Shown in pieces: positions 23,685 through 34,925 of a stretch of DNA of 64,000 nt. The position numbers were made by a program, and so were the translations under genes. The stretch is from Delphinus delphis. Its lineage: Eukaryota; Chordata; Mammalia; Artiodactyla; Delphinidae. The stretch spans positions 3,505,455 to 3,569,454 of the forward strand of contig NC_082698.1 in assembly GCF_949987515.2 (NCBI RefSeq). Direction: 5' to 3'. Each line of letters starts with the position of its first letter. The first letter of the stretch is position 1. The notes beneath the pieces are model-generated. The model did not search any database. It was not told where the DNA came from and saw only the letters and a program-made list of their open reading frames with translations.

Positions 23685-23800
23685 GCCTTATTATAACTAA
23701 TAGTCTCTATTTCGTAGATGAGGACTAGAAAATAGAGTTGGTTAAATCCCTAACCAAAGTCCTCAACGAGGAAGTAGTAGATTTAAAAGTAGATCACAAG
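23685..23800 (-). mobile_element. MIR fragment (probable)
   Basis: The words tctatttcgtagatgaggac, tggttaaatccctaaccaaa and aggaagtagtagatttaaa resemble the antisense MIR pattern (cattttacagatgagg ... ggtcacacagctagtaag), strongly diverged. Confidence 0.45.
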
Positions 23801-24029
23801 CTACTTAAGTTCACTCTTACAATATTTTTCCTTTAAATGATTTTGTTTACAAGTCTTAATATTTAAGCTGATTGATTAAAATAACAGTGAATGGCACAAA
23901 TTTCTTTTAGCTTGGCTTACTCTTGGCAACGGAGTCTCATTTTAATAGTAAACATGGTGGCTGTGTAATTAGTGTAATATCTACATCTTTATCTGTTATG
24001 TCATTTAATGATTTCAGCCTTTGAAGGAG

Positions 24030-24190
24030 GGGTATTTTTATTCCCATTCTTCCATTGAGGACACTGAGACCCTAAGAGGTTAGGTAAGTGGTTGAGGCTG
24101 CTTAGACTGGGAGTGGCAGAGCAAGAGGCCACCTCCAGCTCTGCTGTGCCCCAAGGCCATGAGCTTTCCTCAGGTGACAGTCCCTATTCT
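24030..24190 (-). mobile_element. MIR SINE remnant
   Basis: attcccattcttccattgag, acactgagaccctaagaggt and gggagtggcagagcaagag follow antisense MIR. Confidence 0.65.
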
Positions 24191-25815
24191 GCCATTCAGT
24201 CCTGAAGGCACAGATGATCTCGTCTATGCTCTACACAGCAGCAGTCTCCACACTTCCTTATGTTAAGCAGATGCTTCTGCAAATCTGAGGCAACGTCCAA
24301 CAGCAATGCCTGTGTGTTTGGTGTTGATGGCATCTGCTCACGAAGAAGGAACAGAATTCTCACCGCTTGTTCAGATGGATCATCTCCCCAGGGCTGTGGA
24401 CATCAGTGCTTATTCTACTGCACCTCTGGTTGGCTTGGAATCTGTCAGTAATGAGGTGTTATGGTTTCGACTCTAAGATTTACCTGGATGAATGATGTTC
24501 CCCTTCAATGGTTAAAGTAATTTCTCTCCAACAGAGAAGGCTTTTTTTTTTTCCTTCCTGAAGCTGCTCAGCTGTGGAGTGAATCAGATCACCCTCCCTA
24601 ATGGAAAACATATACCAGAGATGGCTGGAATAGAGCTTCAAAGTTCTCAACTGCCTCAATGTGGAGAGTCCGGGTTCACTACTGGCCAACAGAGATCTCG
24701 GGGGTCTGGTGTGTTCCGTTTCCCATCAGACTCTGTGGTTTTGCTGAAGACCAAGAACCACATGATAGAATGTTTAATTTTTCCCATAGAAGGAGTGTCA
24801 CGATAATCCAGGATGATAGAGTCACTCCCCTGCAGCAGGATCATCCTTATGTGAAATGTGACGAGACACTGCCCATTGGGGAAGCCTGCTTACCGCCCCC
24901 TGAGGGGGACTTGCTATGCAAGGACACTTATAAAGGATCTTCAAGTCCATTGCCCTCTTTGCTAAGCCTGCCTATATGGGCAAATTACTTTTGTTCCCTT
25001 TTTGGAAAAGTATCTTTTCCAAGGTGGATTATTATTTGTCCAGTTGTACCCTGAGCACTAATCTTTTAATGTAAAGAATGATTAGGATGAGTGGTGAGGA
25101 TAAAATGGGATTAAGGAATAAGGCTCATGACTTAATTATTAATAGTAAAACTATGAAGGGAATCAATAAGGCTGCATGTATAATAATGAAAGTAAAAACA
25201 TTGATACCTCTGCCCAGGTACAGTTTGATTCACCTTACATAGGGGTTGTTACCTATCTATGCAAGAGAGAAATCACCTTCTTTAAAAACATGTCATAGAT
25301 GGTCCCTGAAATTAAACCATATGTTTGAGGTGCAGAAATGCAAGTTTCTTAGTTTAAAGGGGAAAAAAAAGAATGCTTGTGTTTAGCAGAAAGGAAACAG
25401 AGGACAGTGCTTCAGGATGAAGCTTTCAGAATTTCTCACGTTGTTTTACAATATCTAGTTCAATAACCCTTCCATTCTGGGAACTTTCTGATACCAGTAA
25501 AGGCCGGTGTGACCGAAATGTCTCGAAGGAAGTCAGGATTTCAGTGGGAATCGTCTCTCATCTGAGAAAGTTGGACCACATCCTGGCCATGGAACTTGTG
25601 TTTCCAAGAACTTGGCAACAGCACACGAGCCCCAGTTGTCCAGGTCTCACTGTAAAAGGTAAAGAAATGCCTGCAACAGAGGGTTGCCCTGTGCATCATC
25701 TGAGGATTGGGAGCAGAGAACGAGGCACAGACACCAGAGGAATCTCTGTCCTCTTGGACGAGGACCACAACCACTTTTCTTAAGGTCACTAGGGGTTGGG
25801 AAAACCTTAGCTGAG
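24191..25815. other. Unique sequence, no supported gene
   Basis: A 131-codon plus frame at 24659-25054 overlaps 75- and 62-codon frames at 24579-24844. The translation has no recognised domain. 25.05-25.5 kb is AT-rich and unremarkable. A decayed LTR is possible but was not recognised. Confidence 0.4.
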
Positions 25816-25819
25816 CACT

Positions 25820-25960
25820 GGGCCATTGGTCTTCTAGACCTGGCTTGATTCCTCTAACTGTCCGTGTAATCTTAGGCTTAACTCCCTAAATCCCACTTTC
25901 CTTATTGGTAAATTGGAGGGGTTTGGACTAGAAAATCAGTTTTATGACTTTAATATAATA
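25820..25960 (+). mobile_element. MIR-like SINE fragment
   Basis: cgtgtaatcttaggcttaac, ccactttccttattggtaaa and ggaggggtttggactagaa follow a sense MIR-type core (cttgggcaagtcacttaacc ... ctcatctgtaaaatggg). Confidence 0.5.
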
Positions 25961-26579
25961 CAGTTCAATGATTTTTTAAAAATTCACACTTCACATAATA
26001 ATAGCAGTCTTTGGAATGTTTAGTGGAAATTAATAAAAAAGGCTTTTAAAAATAGGCACTGCTAGGGTAGTCTGCAATGACTGAGGCTTTTACAGGTAGA
26101 AATGAGGCACACAGAAGAAGGGGTTTGGGGTATTTTTCAACAAATGAGACATCTTTTCGAGGATTTTCACTGGGGGCTCAGTAATTAAATTTTAGCTCTT
26201 GCCAATCTTATGTGACAACAGATCCAGTCTTCCTACTGAGAAGCAAGGGACCCACTTTCATGCTTCTAACGTGTGGCCAAAGGAACAAATGCAGGGCTTT
26301 GTCATTCCTTATGTCCTTTGGGTGTCAAAATTCCTCTGGTGGGCAGGGGAGCGGGTGGGGTGGGGAAGAGGTGAATAAAATGCTTGGAAGAATTCCTGTC
26401 AGGACTGAATGTGGTGAAGACATAAGCTGGAAATTCACAAAAAAGGGTCCAACGATGAAGTCGTTCACGTGAACAAGTGCACTAATTCGCCACTGAACAC
26501 ACATGACAATTACGGCAACGAGAAATGACCTGGTTGATAATATTTGTAAGTGTGATAATACAGGGAGATGGCCAAGCAT
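25961..26579. other. Unique sequence, nothing recognised
   Basis: An 86-codon plus frame and an 84-codon minus frame overlap at 26.2-26.6 kb. Neither is recognisable. Confidence 0.4.
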
Positions 26580-27080
26580 TGTTTCAGGTTGAATTATGTG
26601 GAAACAAAACTAAAACAAAGCCAAAAATCCAAAAACATCCAAACCAAAAAAGAAGTGTGAAGTTCCAACCCCAGTATTTCAGAATTCGACCTTATTTGGA
26701 AATAGGGCCTTCACAGAAGTAGTCAAGTTAAAATGAAGTCATTAGGGAGGGTTCTAATCCAATGTATGAAAAGAGGAATTTGGACACAGAGACCAGAAAC
26801 GCACAGAGGGAAGATGATGTGAGAACACAGGTGGAGAAGACAGCCGTAGAACAGGAGTGATGGCAGCTACAAGCCAGGGAGAACCGAGCATGCCAGCAAA
26901 CACCAGTAGCTGGAAGAGGCCAGGAAGAATTCTCTCCTAGAGCTGTCAGAGAGGACATAGCTCTGCCAACACCTTGATATCAGACTTATGGCCTCCGGAT
27001 CTGTGAAACAGCCTATCTGTGTTGGTCTCGGTCTCCCAGTTGGTGGTACTTTGTAATGGCAGTCCCAGGAAACTGACAGG
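26580..27080 (+). mobile_element. MaLR-type solo LTR (MLT1-like)
   Basis: Sense landmarks are aggttgaattatgtgg, cgaccttatttggaaatagg, aaaatgaagtcattagggag, caagccagggagaaccgag, gccaacaccttgatatcaga, cttatggcctccggatctgt and ggtggtactttgtaatggca. An A-rich insertion near 26.60-26.65 kb expands the first part. No internal retroviral genes adjoin it, so it looks solitary and inert. Confidence 0.7.
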
Positions 27081-27339
27081 CGCATGATGACAGGGTAGAT
27101 TTCTACCTTATCGTCCAGAACATGAAACGATTTCTCCTTTTTTGGAGAGCAGTGTGTCAACATGTATCAAGAATCTTAAAAGTGATGGTTTAAAGGAAAT
27201 ACTCTAATTTCTGTATAAGATGACCGCGAGGTATATGTAATCTCAGGGGTAGGAGCAATGAGACCGAAGCATGAGCCTTCAGCCTGGAGGAGGGAAGGGG
27301 GAGCGGTTTCCATGGTGGCAGGGACAGCTGGAGTGATGG
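27081..27339. other. Spacer between LTR and L2
   Basis: No recognised element or gene. Confidence 0.4.
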
Positions 27340-28010
27340 CTCTAAGGCTGGAAGAAGCCAGTGGAGTTGCTGGTTGAGAAGGGACCAGCGAAGAGAGAAG
27401 GGGATGAACAGTGCAGGGTCACCAAGGCTGCTCTCAGGAGTTGGGGTTTTATTGTAACTTTCCTGGGATTCCTCAGAAGGGTTTTAGGTGAGGGGAGGAG
27501 AACAGCCTGCTCACTCTTACGTTCCGCATCCTTCTGCCTGCTCTCTGGGAAATGGGTGGGTGGGAGTCAGGAGACAGGTAGGAAGAGCAGGTGGGAGGCC
27601 CTGGTAGTTCAGGAGAGAGCTGACCGCGGCTGAGACTAGCATGCGGCTACGGACGTGAGGAGACCCGGGTCCACTCAAGATGTGTGTTAGCGGGAGAACC
27701 TACAGCTCGCACTGGTGAGCTGGGTCTGAGCCACTGGGTGCCAGGAAGCTATCTAAGAAGGCTCCTCAGTTTTCAGAGTGAGAACCTGGATGGATACAGT
27801 GACCCCCTATGTGGGGAAAGCTGGGGTTCGATGGCAGGAGACTCGAGAGGTCCATTCTGCACATGTAGAATTTAACTCGAGATATCACAGATGAAAGATA
27901 GGTACAGACTGGAGGCGTAATGTGGAAGTCATTGCACACAGGTAGTATTTAAAATCCTAGAAATGCATGTCATCAGCTGGAGAATGAGAAGGGAGAGCAG
28001 GTGGAATGAC
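27340..28010 (-). mobile_element. L2 LINE coding-part remnant, antisense
   Basis: Words such as tcctcagaagggttttaggt, cctgctctctgggaaatggg, gagacaggtaggaagagcag, tgtggaagtcattgcacaca and ggtagtatttaaaatcctag follow the antisense L2 pattern (agggttttgagcagg, tctggctgct, gggagaccagttagg, gggagtcatcagcatat). The 90-codon frame at 27361-27633 is an L2 shadow. Confidence 0.6.
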
Positions 28011-28359
28011 GCCTACGTGACGTCACAGTGCTTCTCGTTGAGGCTATTTTGAGAAGCTGATTGGGCACAATTTGAAATACACCAGCTGTAAGTTGATGAA
28101 ATATTTGGATCTGCAGAGTATCCACTGTGCTGGCTTCATATGCAAGTGCTCTGTTCGGCGTGAGAAACCCCATTTGAGAAAGTACGCCCTTTACACCTGG
28201 GAAGCCCACGGAAGACACTGACTACTTTTGAAAGCTCGGGAAGCTTTGCCATACAAGGGACTCTTACGGGAATCCAGAGCGTGTTTTTTGGAGGAGAGGT
28301 GATTTGAAGGAGGGGACTTGATGGCTGTTCTCAGATACTTGGATGTGTCATCAAGCTTG
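28011..28359. other. Unique sequence, nothing recognised
   Basis: Short random-looking frames only. Confidence 0.4.
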
Positions 28360-28480
28360 CATCAGCTTCCTGGGGCTGCCATTACAAATGCCCCAAGCTG
28401 CTGGCTTAGAATCATAAGAATTCATTGTCTCACGATTCTAGAGTCAAGGGTGCTGATCCTATAAACTGTGCGGGAAAGTC
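28360..28480 (-). mobile_element. MaLR-type LTR 3' fragment
   Basis: gcatcagcttcctggggctg, gccattacaaatgcccc and aattcattgtctcacgattc follow the antisense end of an MLT1-like LTR. Confidence 0.55.
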
Positions 28481-28539
28481 TCAGAGGCGTCTGTTTACTT
28501 CGATATGAAGAATTTCTCTCACTTCCTCTTGCACTAACC

Positions 28540-28640
28540 AGCTAACATTGATCAGACACTTACTATGGTCTAGCCTCTGTACTAGGTGTTTCATGTGCTT
28601 TGTCTCGCTTAACCCAGGTATTGGTGTTATCACTGGACTG
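28540..28640 (-). mobile_element. MIR fragment
   Basis: gatcagacacttactatggt, ctgtactaggtgtttcatg and tttgtctcgcttaaccca are the antisense MIR 3' part. Confidence 0.65.
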
Positions 28641-29589
28641 GATTGCTTTGAAAACAAATAGGGACCTCAATAGCAGGGTTAGATGCCACGGATCTTTTTT
28701 TTTTTTCCCCTGCAGGATAGGACTTTTTTCCTGTAAAATTAGAATTATAAAGTCAAATACACTTGGAAAATGATGAGTTAACTACCTTGAGAGAGGTTTC
28801 TTTCCTGTAGAATTCTCAGAACCTTCAAACTTCTAGTGGCCATTGTGTCTAAGACTGAAAGAGTATATTTTCCCAAATTATTTGATTTTTTTTTTTCAAC
28901 CAAGCATCTCCTGGAATTATCGTTCTAAGAAACACAGAATGGGAAACGTCGTTTTGTATTATCTCAGCTTCATGAACATCAGCCATTATTATATTTCTGG
29001 AATGTGTCTTTACCTCTGTTAGAGGAGGAATTATTTTGAACCATGGGGGAAATATTATCAGGCGTCCAACAGACAGAACGTTGAGACTTCAACAGTCAGA
29101 GGGTTGTTTTACAACTATGCACGATGCCAGGGACTTTCAAGTGTCAGGTGGTTCATGGTATGCCCAAGGCTTAAAATTAGTAACCTAATTGCAAGTTTGT
29201 GCGTTACGGTCTGTGTAGGATTGAGTAAGTGGGCGTCCATCCAGTGTCCTTTCTACTCAGCCATGGGTACAGGTACAAACTTTTCAGGAAACGTCAACTC
29301 GATGTAACTCATGTTTCGTTTCAATGGGATTTTTGGTCGGCTGTCAAGAAAGCAGTGCCCTGTTTCCCGAGGAGCTGAGGGAAAGATCTCTATCTTTCCC
29401 TCTTCCTATTGAAACAAATGGTATTTGGTGGTCACAGATACCTGCTGTTGGGGAGAAGAGTTGGAAAGTTAACAAAGACAGATTCCATAAAGACGAACAA
29501 AGGTCTTTTACAACTTCTCTTGCTTTCTTTTTCTGCCCCTCCTATTTCTCTTTTGCCATTGCATTCATTAGAAATTTAAGTAAATGACA
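28641..29589. other. Unique AT-rich sequence, no gene supported
   Basis: T-runs at about 28695-28706 and 28888-28898. An 87-codon plus frame at 29324-29587 is not recognisable. No repeat was identified. Confidence 0.4.
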
Positions 29590-30045
29590 TCACTGCCCCA
29601 ATTTTTTATATCTGCCAGGAGAACAATTAGGCCATTAGAAGTAACAAATGGTCCGGACTCATGCTGCCTGTTGAAAATTTTCAAGCTACATTATTTCTGA
29701 CAAGAAAAAAACAAATAATAGTTGTTTTGGCCAATTTTTACCACAAGCAGCAACAGTTTCAGCAGATGCAGCCGCGCCGAGGCTTTCTCCCCATTGTCAC
29801 GCCTCATTAGCGTGTGCTGACTCCGGTGGGTTCCCATTCCTTTAGGTAAACAGTTATTTACATGAACTGCGACATTTTTCTTTGGTGACAATTTCTAATT
29901 GTTCAGGCAACCAAGGGTGATATATTAAACCCTTGGAAAAAGGCTTCACCTGTGAAACAAATTACTTGAAATTAACTATCCTTTCAAAAGAAAGGCAAAA
30001 TTTCAAGATGGACAAATTAGACCCTTCTCAGGCACATATGGTAAG
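29590..30045. promoter_or_regulatory. Candidate conserved non-coding element
   Basis: Repeat-free block with TAAT-like and FOX-like words (taaacagttatttacatgaa, aatttctaattgttcagg, aaattacttgaaattaac). No frame of useful length. The right end carries an ATG followed by a consensus splice donor (see the next entry). Regulatory status is inference from texture. Confidence 0.33.
30008..30040 (+). CDS. Speculative first-coding-exon end (ATG to splice donor)
   Basis: An ATG in good initiation context (A at -3, G at +4) opens 11 codons, MDKLDPSQAHM, which run straight into gtaagt, a consensus donor whose GT begins at 30041. Upstream, the frame stays open for about 26 codons before a stop. I do not recognise the peptide. 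No acceptor, promoter or downstream exon can be tied to it. ATG and gtaagt are both common words, so chance is the default explanation. Transcript data would settle it. Confidence 0.12.
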
Positions 30046-30552
30046 TGTTTCAAACACGTCCCCACTGGTACCCACTCCAGAGAACAATTCTTCATGATGG
30101 AGTGGAAGACTTCCTGGCTCATTTGGGGGTCCTTTCTATGCCAGCGTTCGCCTGCAACGCGCTCAGAAGGGATCCCGCTAGGGCTGAAAGCTGTGCGGTT
30201 CCCCAGTGTTTGCGGCTTCGCTGACTCCGTAGCCTCTTGGCTTTTTGAGTTTAACTCTTTCTAAGGCATGTGTGGCTACATGGCTCTCCCTGCAAAATCT
30301 GCCATCCTTTGCTGCCTTTGCCTGTGATTTCCGGAAACTTAAATGGTCATTGAATATTCGTTAAAGCCCATCAATTAGCCACGCCCACCTACCCCCTGCA
30401 CTGAGTAGATTGATGTCCGCAGCCCTGAGCAGGGACTGGAAGGGTCAGGTGAAATTAATCACCGGCATGTAATTCCGGATGTTTGCTCTGCTTAGGCTAC
30501 TGGGCTCAGTGCACTGAGAGTAGCATATTAAAAATCAAGGTCAAATCCCTGC
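30046..30552. other. Unique sequence, nothing recognised
   Basis: Mixed composition, no clear repeat and no gene-like frame. Confidence 0.4.
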
Positions 30553-30980
30553 TGGACTGGGTTGCAGAGTGTCCCCCCCCCCAAATTTCACGTCCTTCCC
30601 AGAACCTCAGAATGTCACCTTATTTGGTAATAGCGTCGTTTCTGATGCAATTAGTTAAGACGAGATCATATGAAGCAGAGTGGGCCCAATACCGATATGA
30701 CTGGTATCAGACACACCGAGAGGCACACAGGGAAAAATGCCCCATGAAGATGAAAGCCGAGATTGGAGTGATGTGTCTACAAGCCAAGAATCACCAAGAA
30801 GCCCCAGAAGCCAGGAAAGAGGCATGGAACCCCCTCTTCTGAGCCTCCAGAAGGGACCAATCCTGCCAACACCTGGATCTCAGACTTCTGGCTTCCAGAA
30901 CTGTGAGAGAGTAGATTTCTTGTTTTAAGCCACCCAGTTTGTGGTACTTTGTTATGGCCGCCCTAGGAAACTAATACGCA
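30553..30980 (+). mobile_element. MaLR-type solo LTR (MLT1-like)
   Basis: A tract of ten or more C at about 30573-30582 sits in the place of the usual gtgtccccccaaaatt. Then follow cagaatgtcaccttatttgg, tgcaattagttaagacgag, gaagccagaagc-like text, ctgccaacacctggatctc, cttctggcttccagaactgt, ttgttttaagccacccagtt and ggtactttgttatggccgc, ending aactaatacgca. The 119-codon frame at 30483-30842 lies across it and is not a gene. Confidence 0.78.
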
Positions 30981-31689
30981 TCCTTTAAACAGGGGTTCCA
31001 GGCAGTGAGCAGTTTCAGCTGGGCGTCTCCAGCAGAAGATTATAACTTGCCTTGGATTTTCAGTCCCTCCAAATCCATCTTTCACATATCAAGTGTCACT
31101 CTTTAATATCCTTCTGTGTAGCAAAATTTAAATGAATTTTTCAAAAGTCCCATACAGATCAAACATTTAAAACATGCAAGTTTTTCCAGTTTTTAAAAAA
31201 ATGAAGTATACTTTTAATGTACTTGGGACAATTAAATGAACACTGGTTTGCTGTGCCTTTATGAGAAACACCAGAAAATAAAGTCATAAGTAAAAAACGA
31301 TATGACTTTAAACATGTGTCGCTGCTTCCCTTTGGCACTGACTGATAAAACCCCGATCCGCCTTCTATTGGCCTCTTTGCTGGGTCGTGGATGAAGCAGG
31401 AGGAGATGTGCCCTGGGTGTGGGGGTGCTGGTGTCTTCTGCTGTCTCTGCTGATCGATGCCCATCTCATGCCGGATCCTCACTCATTTCACCTTGAGTCG
31501 AAAAGTAGTAGCTATAATTGTGTAATTCCCCAATTTACCTCTCAAGTGAAGCAGCTGGGACTCTCTCTGTGAATAGGTGAGTTCTTATGTCTCTGCCTAC
31601 TTCATGTAACAGTGGGAGCTAGGAGATAAGTGCGTCACAATGCTGAACCCGCAGACTCTTCTAGATATGAGAGATTTGCTTAGCATTTT
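30981..31689. other. Unique sequence, nothing recognised
   Basis: A 107-codon minus frame (31159-31482) is not recognisable. No clear repeat. Confidence 0.4.
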
Positions 31690-31845
31690 CTGACATCCTA
31701 AAGATGAGGGCTTGATGGCTTGGAGATCTGAAGTAAGCTGCTCAGGACCACATAACCAAGAAATAATAGAGCAGAGATTTGAACCTAGATTTTCCTTAAT
31801 TCGTTCCAAACTTTTGAGAATGATGCACTGTGATCTCATAGTATC
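31690..31845 (-). mobile_element. MIR fragment
   Basis: gctgctcaggaccacataac, aagaaataatagagcagaga and tttgaacctagattttcc follow antisense MIR (aggtcacacagctagtaa ... attcgaaccc). Confidence 0.6.
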
Positions 31846-31899
31846 CATTGTATGCAACAGTGAATCATCATGAAGAAATCTGTTAGCATCTCACCTTTC

Positions 31900-33300
31900 C
31901 AGGACACAGGGAAAAACACACATGGTTATCCCACTTGATGCAGACAAGTTATCTGATAAAATTTAACATTTGATCCTGATAATGATAACGAGGAGAAAAG
32001 GGGAGATTCCTTGAACATGGAAACAGTATGATCGGTAAGATCATCAACCACTGCCTACCTGGTCTCATTAGCATCACATCTCCTGCAGTTAGGAACGCCT
32101 CGAGATGATCACCATGATGTCTATTGTAAAAGACTATTTTGAGTTTTACTAAAAAGAAATATAAGAAAATTGATGCATAATTACTGGGATGGAGGAGATA
32201 AAATTAGCATTGTTTACAGTTGACATAATTATTTGAGAAACTTAGAAGAATCAACTGAAAACATATTAGAACTACTAAGACAATTTTAGCTAATTTTTAG
32301 CTAATATTTAACCATTTTAACCAAAACTTAATTTTAAGTTAATCAGTAGATTTTTATTGAACACAAAATAATCAAAAACATATAAACCATATATTCCCGG
32401 CCAAAGATATTATTTGCAATAGCGACAGAAATATAAAATGTCTGCATAAAATTACAAAATGTCCTAGAGAGTTATTAAAAAGTATAAAACTTTGCCAAGG
32501 GACAGAAAAAAAACTGAAATGAACATAAAGAATAATGTTTCTGTAAGAGAAGATTTAGTAGTGCAGATGTCAACTTTCGCCTAATTCATCTACAAATTCA
32601 ATGAATATCCAATTCTGGTCCCAGTGGGGCTTGGGGTGGAACTTAACAAAATGTTGTTAAAGTTCATCTGGAAAAATAAATGCCTGAGAAGAGCCAAGGA
32701 AATTTTGAAAAATAAGAATAATGAGTGAGGACTTGACCTACTAGATATTAAAATACTAGAGTGATTAGAACAACGGGTTCTTGGTGCAGGGATAAATGGA
32801 TCAATAGAACAGAAAAGAAATTTCAGAAAGAAACAAATAATTCACATGTAACAAAGAGGACATTTTAGGGCAGTAAGAAAAGGACAGATTATTCAGTAAG
32901 CAGTTTGGAGCAACTAGCATATGGAAAAAGAAAAGTTAGATCCCTACTTTAGAATTAGACTAAGTGTAAGTACCAGAAAGGTGAATATTTTAAGCTTTGG
33001 AAATGGATCTATATTAGAACCAGAAAAAAAAAATCTATGTAAAAGTTTATCTAATTTTTCTGTGGTGAAGGCTTTTGTGAGTATGGCATCAAATGGAGAA
33101 AACAAGAAAGAAAAGTAGATGAATTTGAATTTATAAAAATGTACTTGCAAGTTAAAAAAATGACAAATCATGAAACGATTTTGCAATTGATATTAAAGTT
33201 CAAGTGTTAACATCTCTAATATACAAGGAATTCTGTAAATCACTAAGGAAAATGTAAACCAGAAATCCCTACTGTTAGGAATTTATCCCTCTACTCACAG
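31900..33300 (+). mobile_element. Old L1 ORF2 C-terminal half, sense
   Basis: Landmarks are gggaaaaacacacatggtta, cacttgatgcagacaag, ttatttgcaatagcgacag, aagttcatctggaaaaata, aagagccaaggaaatttt, tggatcaatagaacagaaa, aaaagttagatccctacttt, ggcttttgtgagtatggc and ctaatatacaaggaattctg, in L1 ORF2 order. It contains many stops and deletions. The 65- and 80-codon frames within are remnants. Confidence 0.8.
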
Positions 33301-33304
33301 AAAG

Positions 33305-33405
33305 CTCTGTCTCTCTCTCTCAGGGTGTCTGTCTTTGTCTCTGTCTCTCTCATTCTCTTTCTGTCTTTGTCTCTTTCTCTCTCTAACACACACACATACA
33401 CACAA
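33305..33405. repeat. Pyrimidine (ctct/tctg) tract followed by CA
   Basis: About 80 bases of tct, ctg and ttt units and then (ca)n. A polypyrimidine strand can adopt non-B DNA. Confidence 0.88.
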
Positions 33406-33830
33406 GTGTTTTCATTCTGGTGCTATTAAAATAAAAAAAAATGAAGACAATCAATGTGTCTAGCACTGGGGGTCTGGTTATATAAGTTATGGCATATGTA
33501 TAAGGTGTGATACTATGCATCCAGGAAAAAGGATATGGTTTGTGATTATTTGGGAAAATCTCTAGTCTATGCTATTAAATATGAAAACAAGGTAAAGGAC
33601 TGTGTGAGTGTGTTTGTGTATGTGTGTGTGTGCCTGTGTTGTGTGGGTATGTATGTAGGGTGTGCGTGACAGGAATCAAAGAACACGATTTTCAGTGACT
33701 GAATTTGAAGAGAGGAACTGGGGTTGTCATGGGGATAGAAAGGAGGCATACTGTTGAGTTTTCTAATCTTGCCCATGCATTTTGTAAAGGTCAACAGACA
33801 TTATTGGAGAGAGATTACGAACAAGTTTAG
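33406..33830 (+). mobile_element. Old L1 3' untranslated region, sense
   Basis: gggggtctggttatataagt, tatggcatatgtataaggtg, atactatgcatccaggaa, then an interrupted GT tract (33604-33660) and gaggaactggggttgtca. This fits the 3' end of the L1 that ends at 33300, with the simple repeat grown inside it. Confidence 0.62.
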
Positions 33831-33929
33831 TTTTCTTCTTTGCCCTTCCCTGTGGTTCAAAAAACTAACAAATACAAATAAAAATTAAGTTAAGAAATAA
33901 AATTATGGAAAGAAAAATTTGCAGAAGGT

Positions 33930-34790
33930 TTTTACAGGGTAATTAAATAAAAGAGAAGAAATATAAACGGCCAATAAACATAAAATCTTTAAACTTGATA
34001 GTAATGAAATGCAAATAAAAATGAAATATTTTTGACTTATAAAATTGCATATATAAATTTTTTATTGATAAAAAATGGTTTAGCGATAATGGCTGACGTT
34101 GGGAGGGTGAAGGGGAGTGGGTGCAGTTAAAAGTAAAGTACATAATACAGCCTGTCTGGTTAGAGATTTCACAGTATTTTAAATTCCACCTTAAGTTTTA
34201 TCCTATAGAAATAATCATGGATGTTAATAAAGACTTGGCTTCAGAGATTTTTGTTGCAGCGTTTTGGTGATGGGGAAGGAAAGAATGTAATTGGCTGTAT
34301 ATTCACGGTCCATTCATACCATGAAATACTAAGCAACCACTCAAAATCATTGTGGAAAACAATTGGGTATATTTAGTGTAAAATGCAGGCAATGAAACAG
34401 TCTAAATGGTTTGAGCCAAAGTTTAATTTAAAAAGTGTGAATTCTTGGGCTTCCCTGGTGGCGCAGTGGTTGAGAGTCCGCCTGCCGATGCAGGGGACGC
34501 AGGTTCGTGCCCCGGGAAGATCCCACATGCCGCGGAGCGGCTGGGCCCGTGAGCCATGGCCGCTGAGCCTGCGCGTCTGGAGCCTGTGCTCCGCAACGGG
34601 AGAGGCCACAACAGTGAGAGGCCCGCGTACCGCAAACAAACAAACAAACAAAAAAGTGTGAATCCTTGTGGCAAAATTTAGGAAGAAAATGCACAAAATA
34701 TTTAGACGGGTGCTCCTAGATCGTGGGATTGTGAGTGATTTTGATTTTTCTTCTATTTGCATCCGTAAATCCCTGCCATCTAGATTCTCT
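33930..34790 (+). mobile_element. Second old L1 ORF2/3' end, sense, split by a SINE
   Basis: acggccaataaacataaaat and gtaatgaaatgcaaataaaa, then ttatcctatagaaataatca, ttttgttgcagcgttttgg, ccattcataccatgaaatac, and beyond the SINE gatcgtgggattgtgagtg and attttgatttttcttctatt follow an old L1 end. It appears to repeat the L1 end seen at 33.4-33.8 kb, so it is a separate copy. Confidence 0.66.
34431..34668 (+). mobile_element. CHR-type SINE with 17-bp duplication and small internal deletion
   Basis: The element is 34448-34651, with an (acaa)n tail. Direct repeats aaaagtgtgaattcttg (34431-34447) and aaaagtgtgaatccttg (34652-34668) differ at one base. The reading gtgccccgggaag lacks five bases present in the 17 kb copy (gccccggtccgggaag). 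It lies inside an old L1 tail. Four open frames of 83-129 codons overlapping it are SINE shadows. Confidence 0.93.
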
Positions 34791-34809
34791 GGCGAGTTCC
34801 AGAAAATGG

Positions 34810-34925
34810 GCTCTCATTCATCCTTTAACTTGGCAAAACTTTATTGAACACCTACTATGTGCACTGCTCCACACAGCTCCTGCAGCCCAGGCGTTCACAG
34901 TCCAGTGAAGAGGGACACACTGGAA
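34810..34925 (-). mobile_element. L2 LINE tail, antisense
   Basis: aactttattgaacacctact, atgtgcactgctccacacag and ttcacagtccagtgaag follow the antisense L2 3' end. Confidence 0.62.

Noticed and set aside
30483..30842. 119-codon plus-strand frame
   Set aside because: It lies over an MLT1-like solo LTR. No retroviral gene is adjacent.
34373..34762. 129-codon minus frame and companions with similar peptides at 1.4-1.7 kb
   Set aside because: The peptides recur because both sites are the same SINE family. They are not a gene family.
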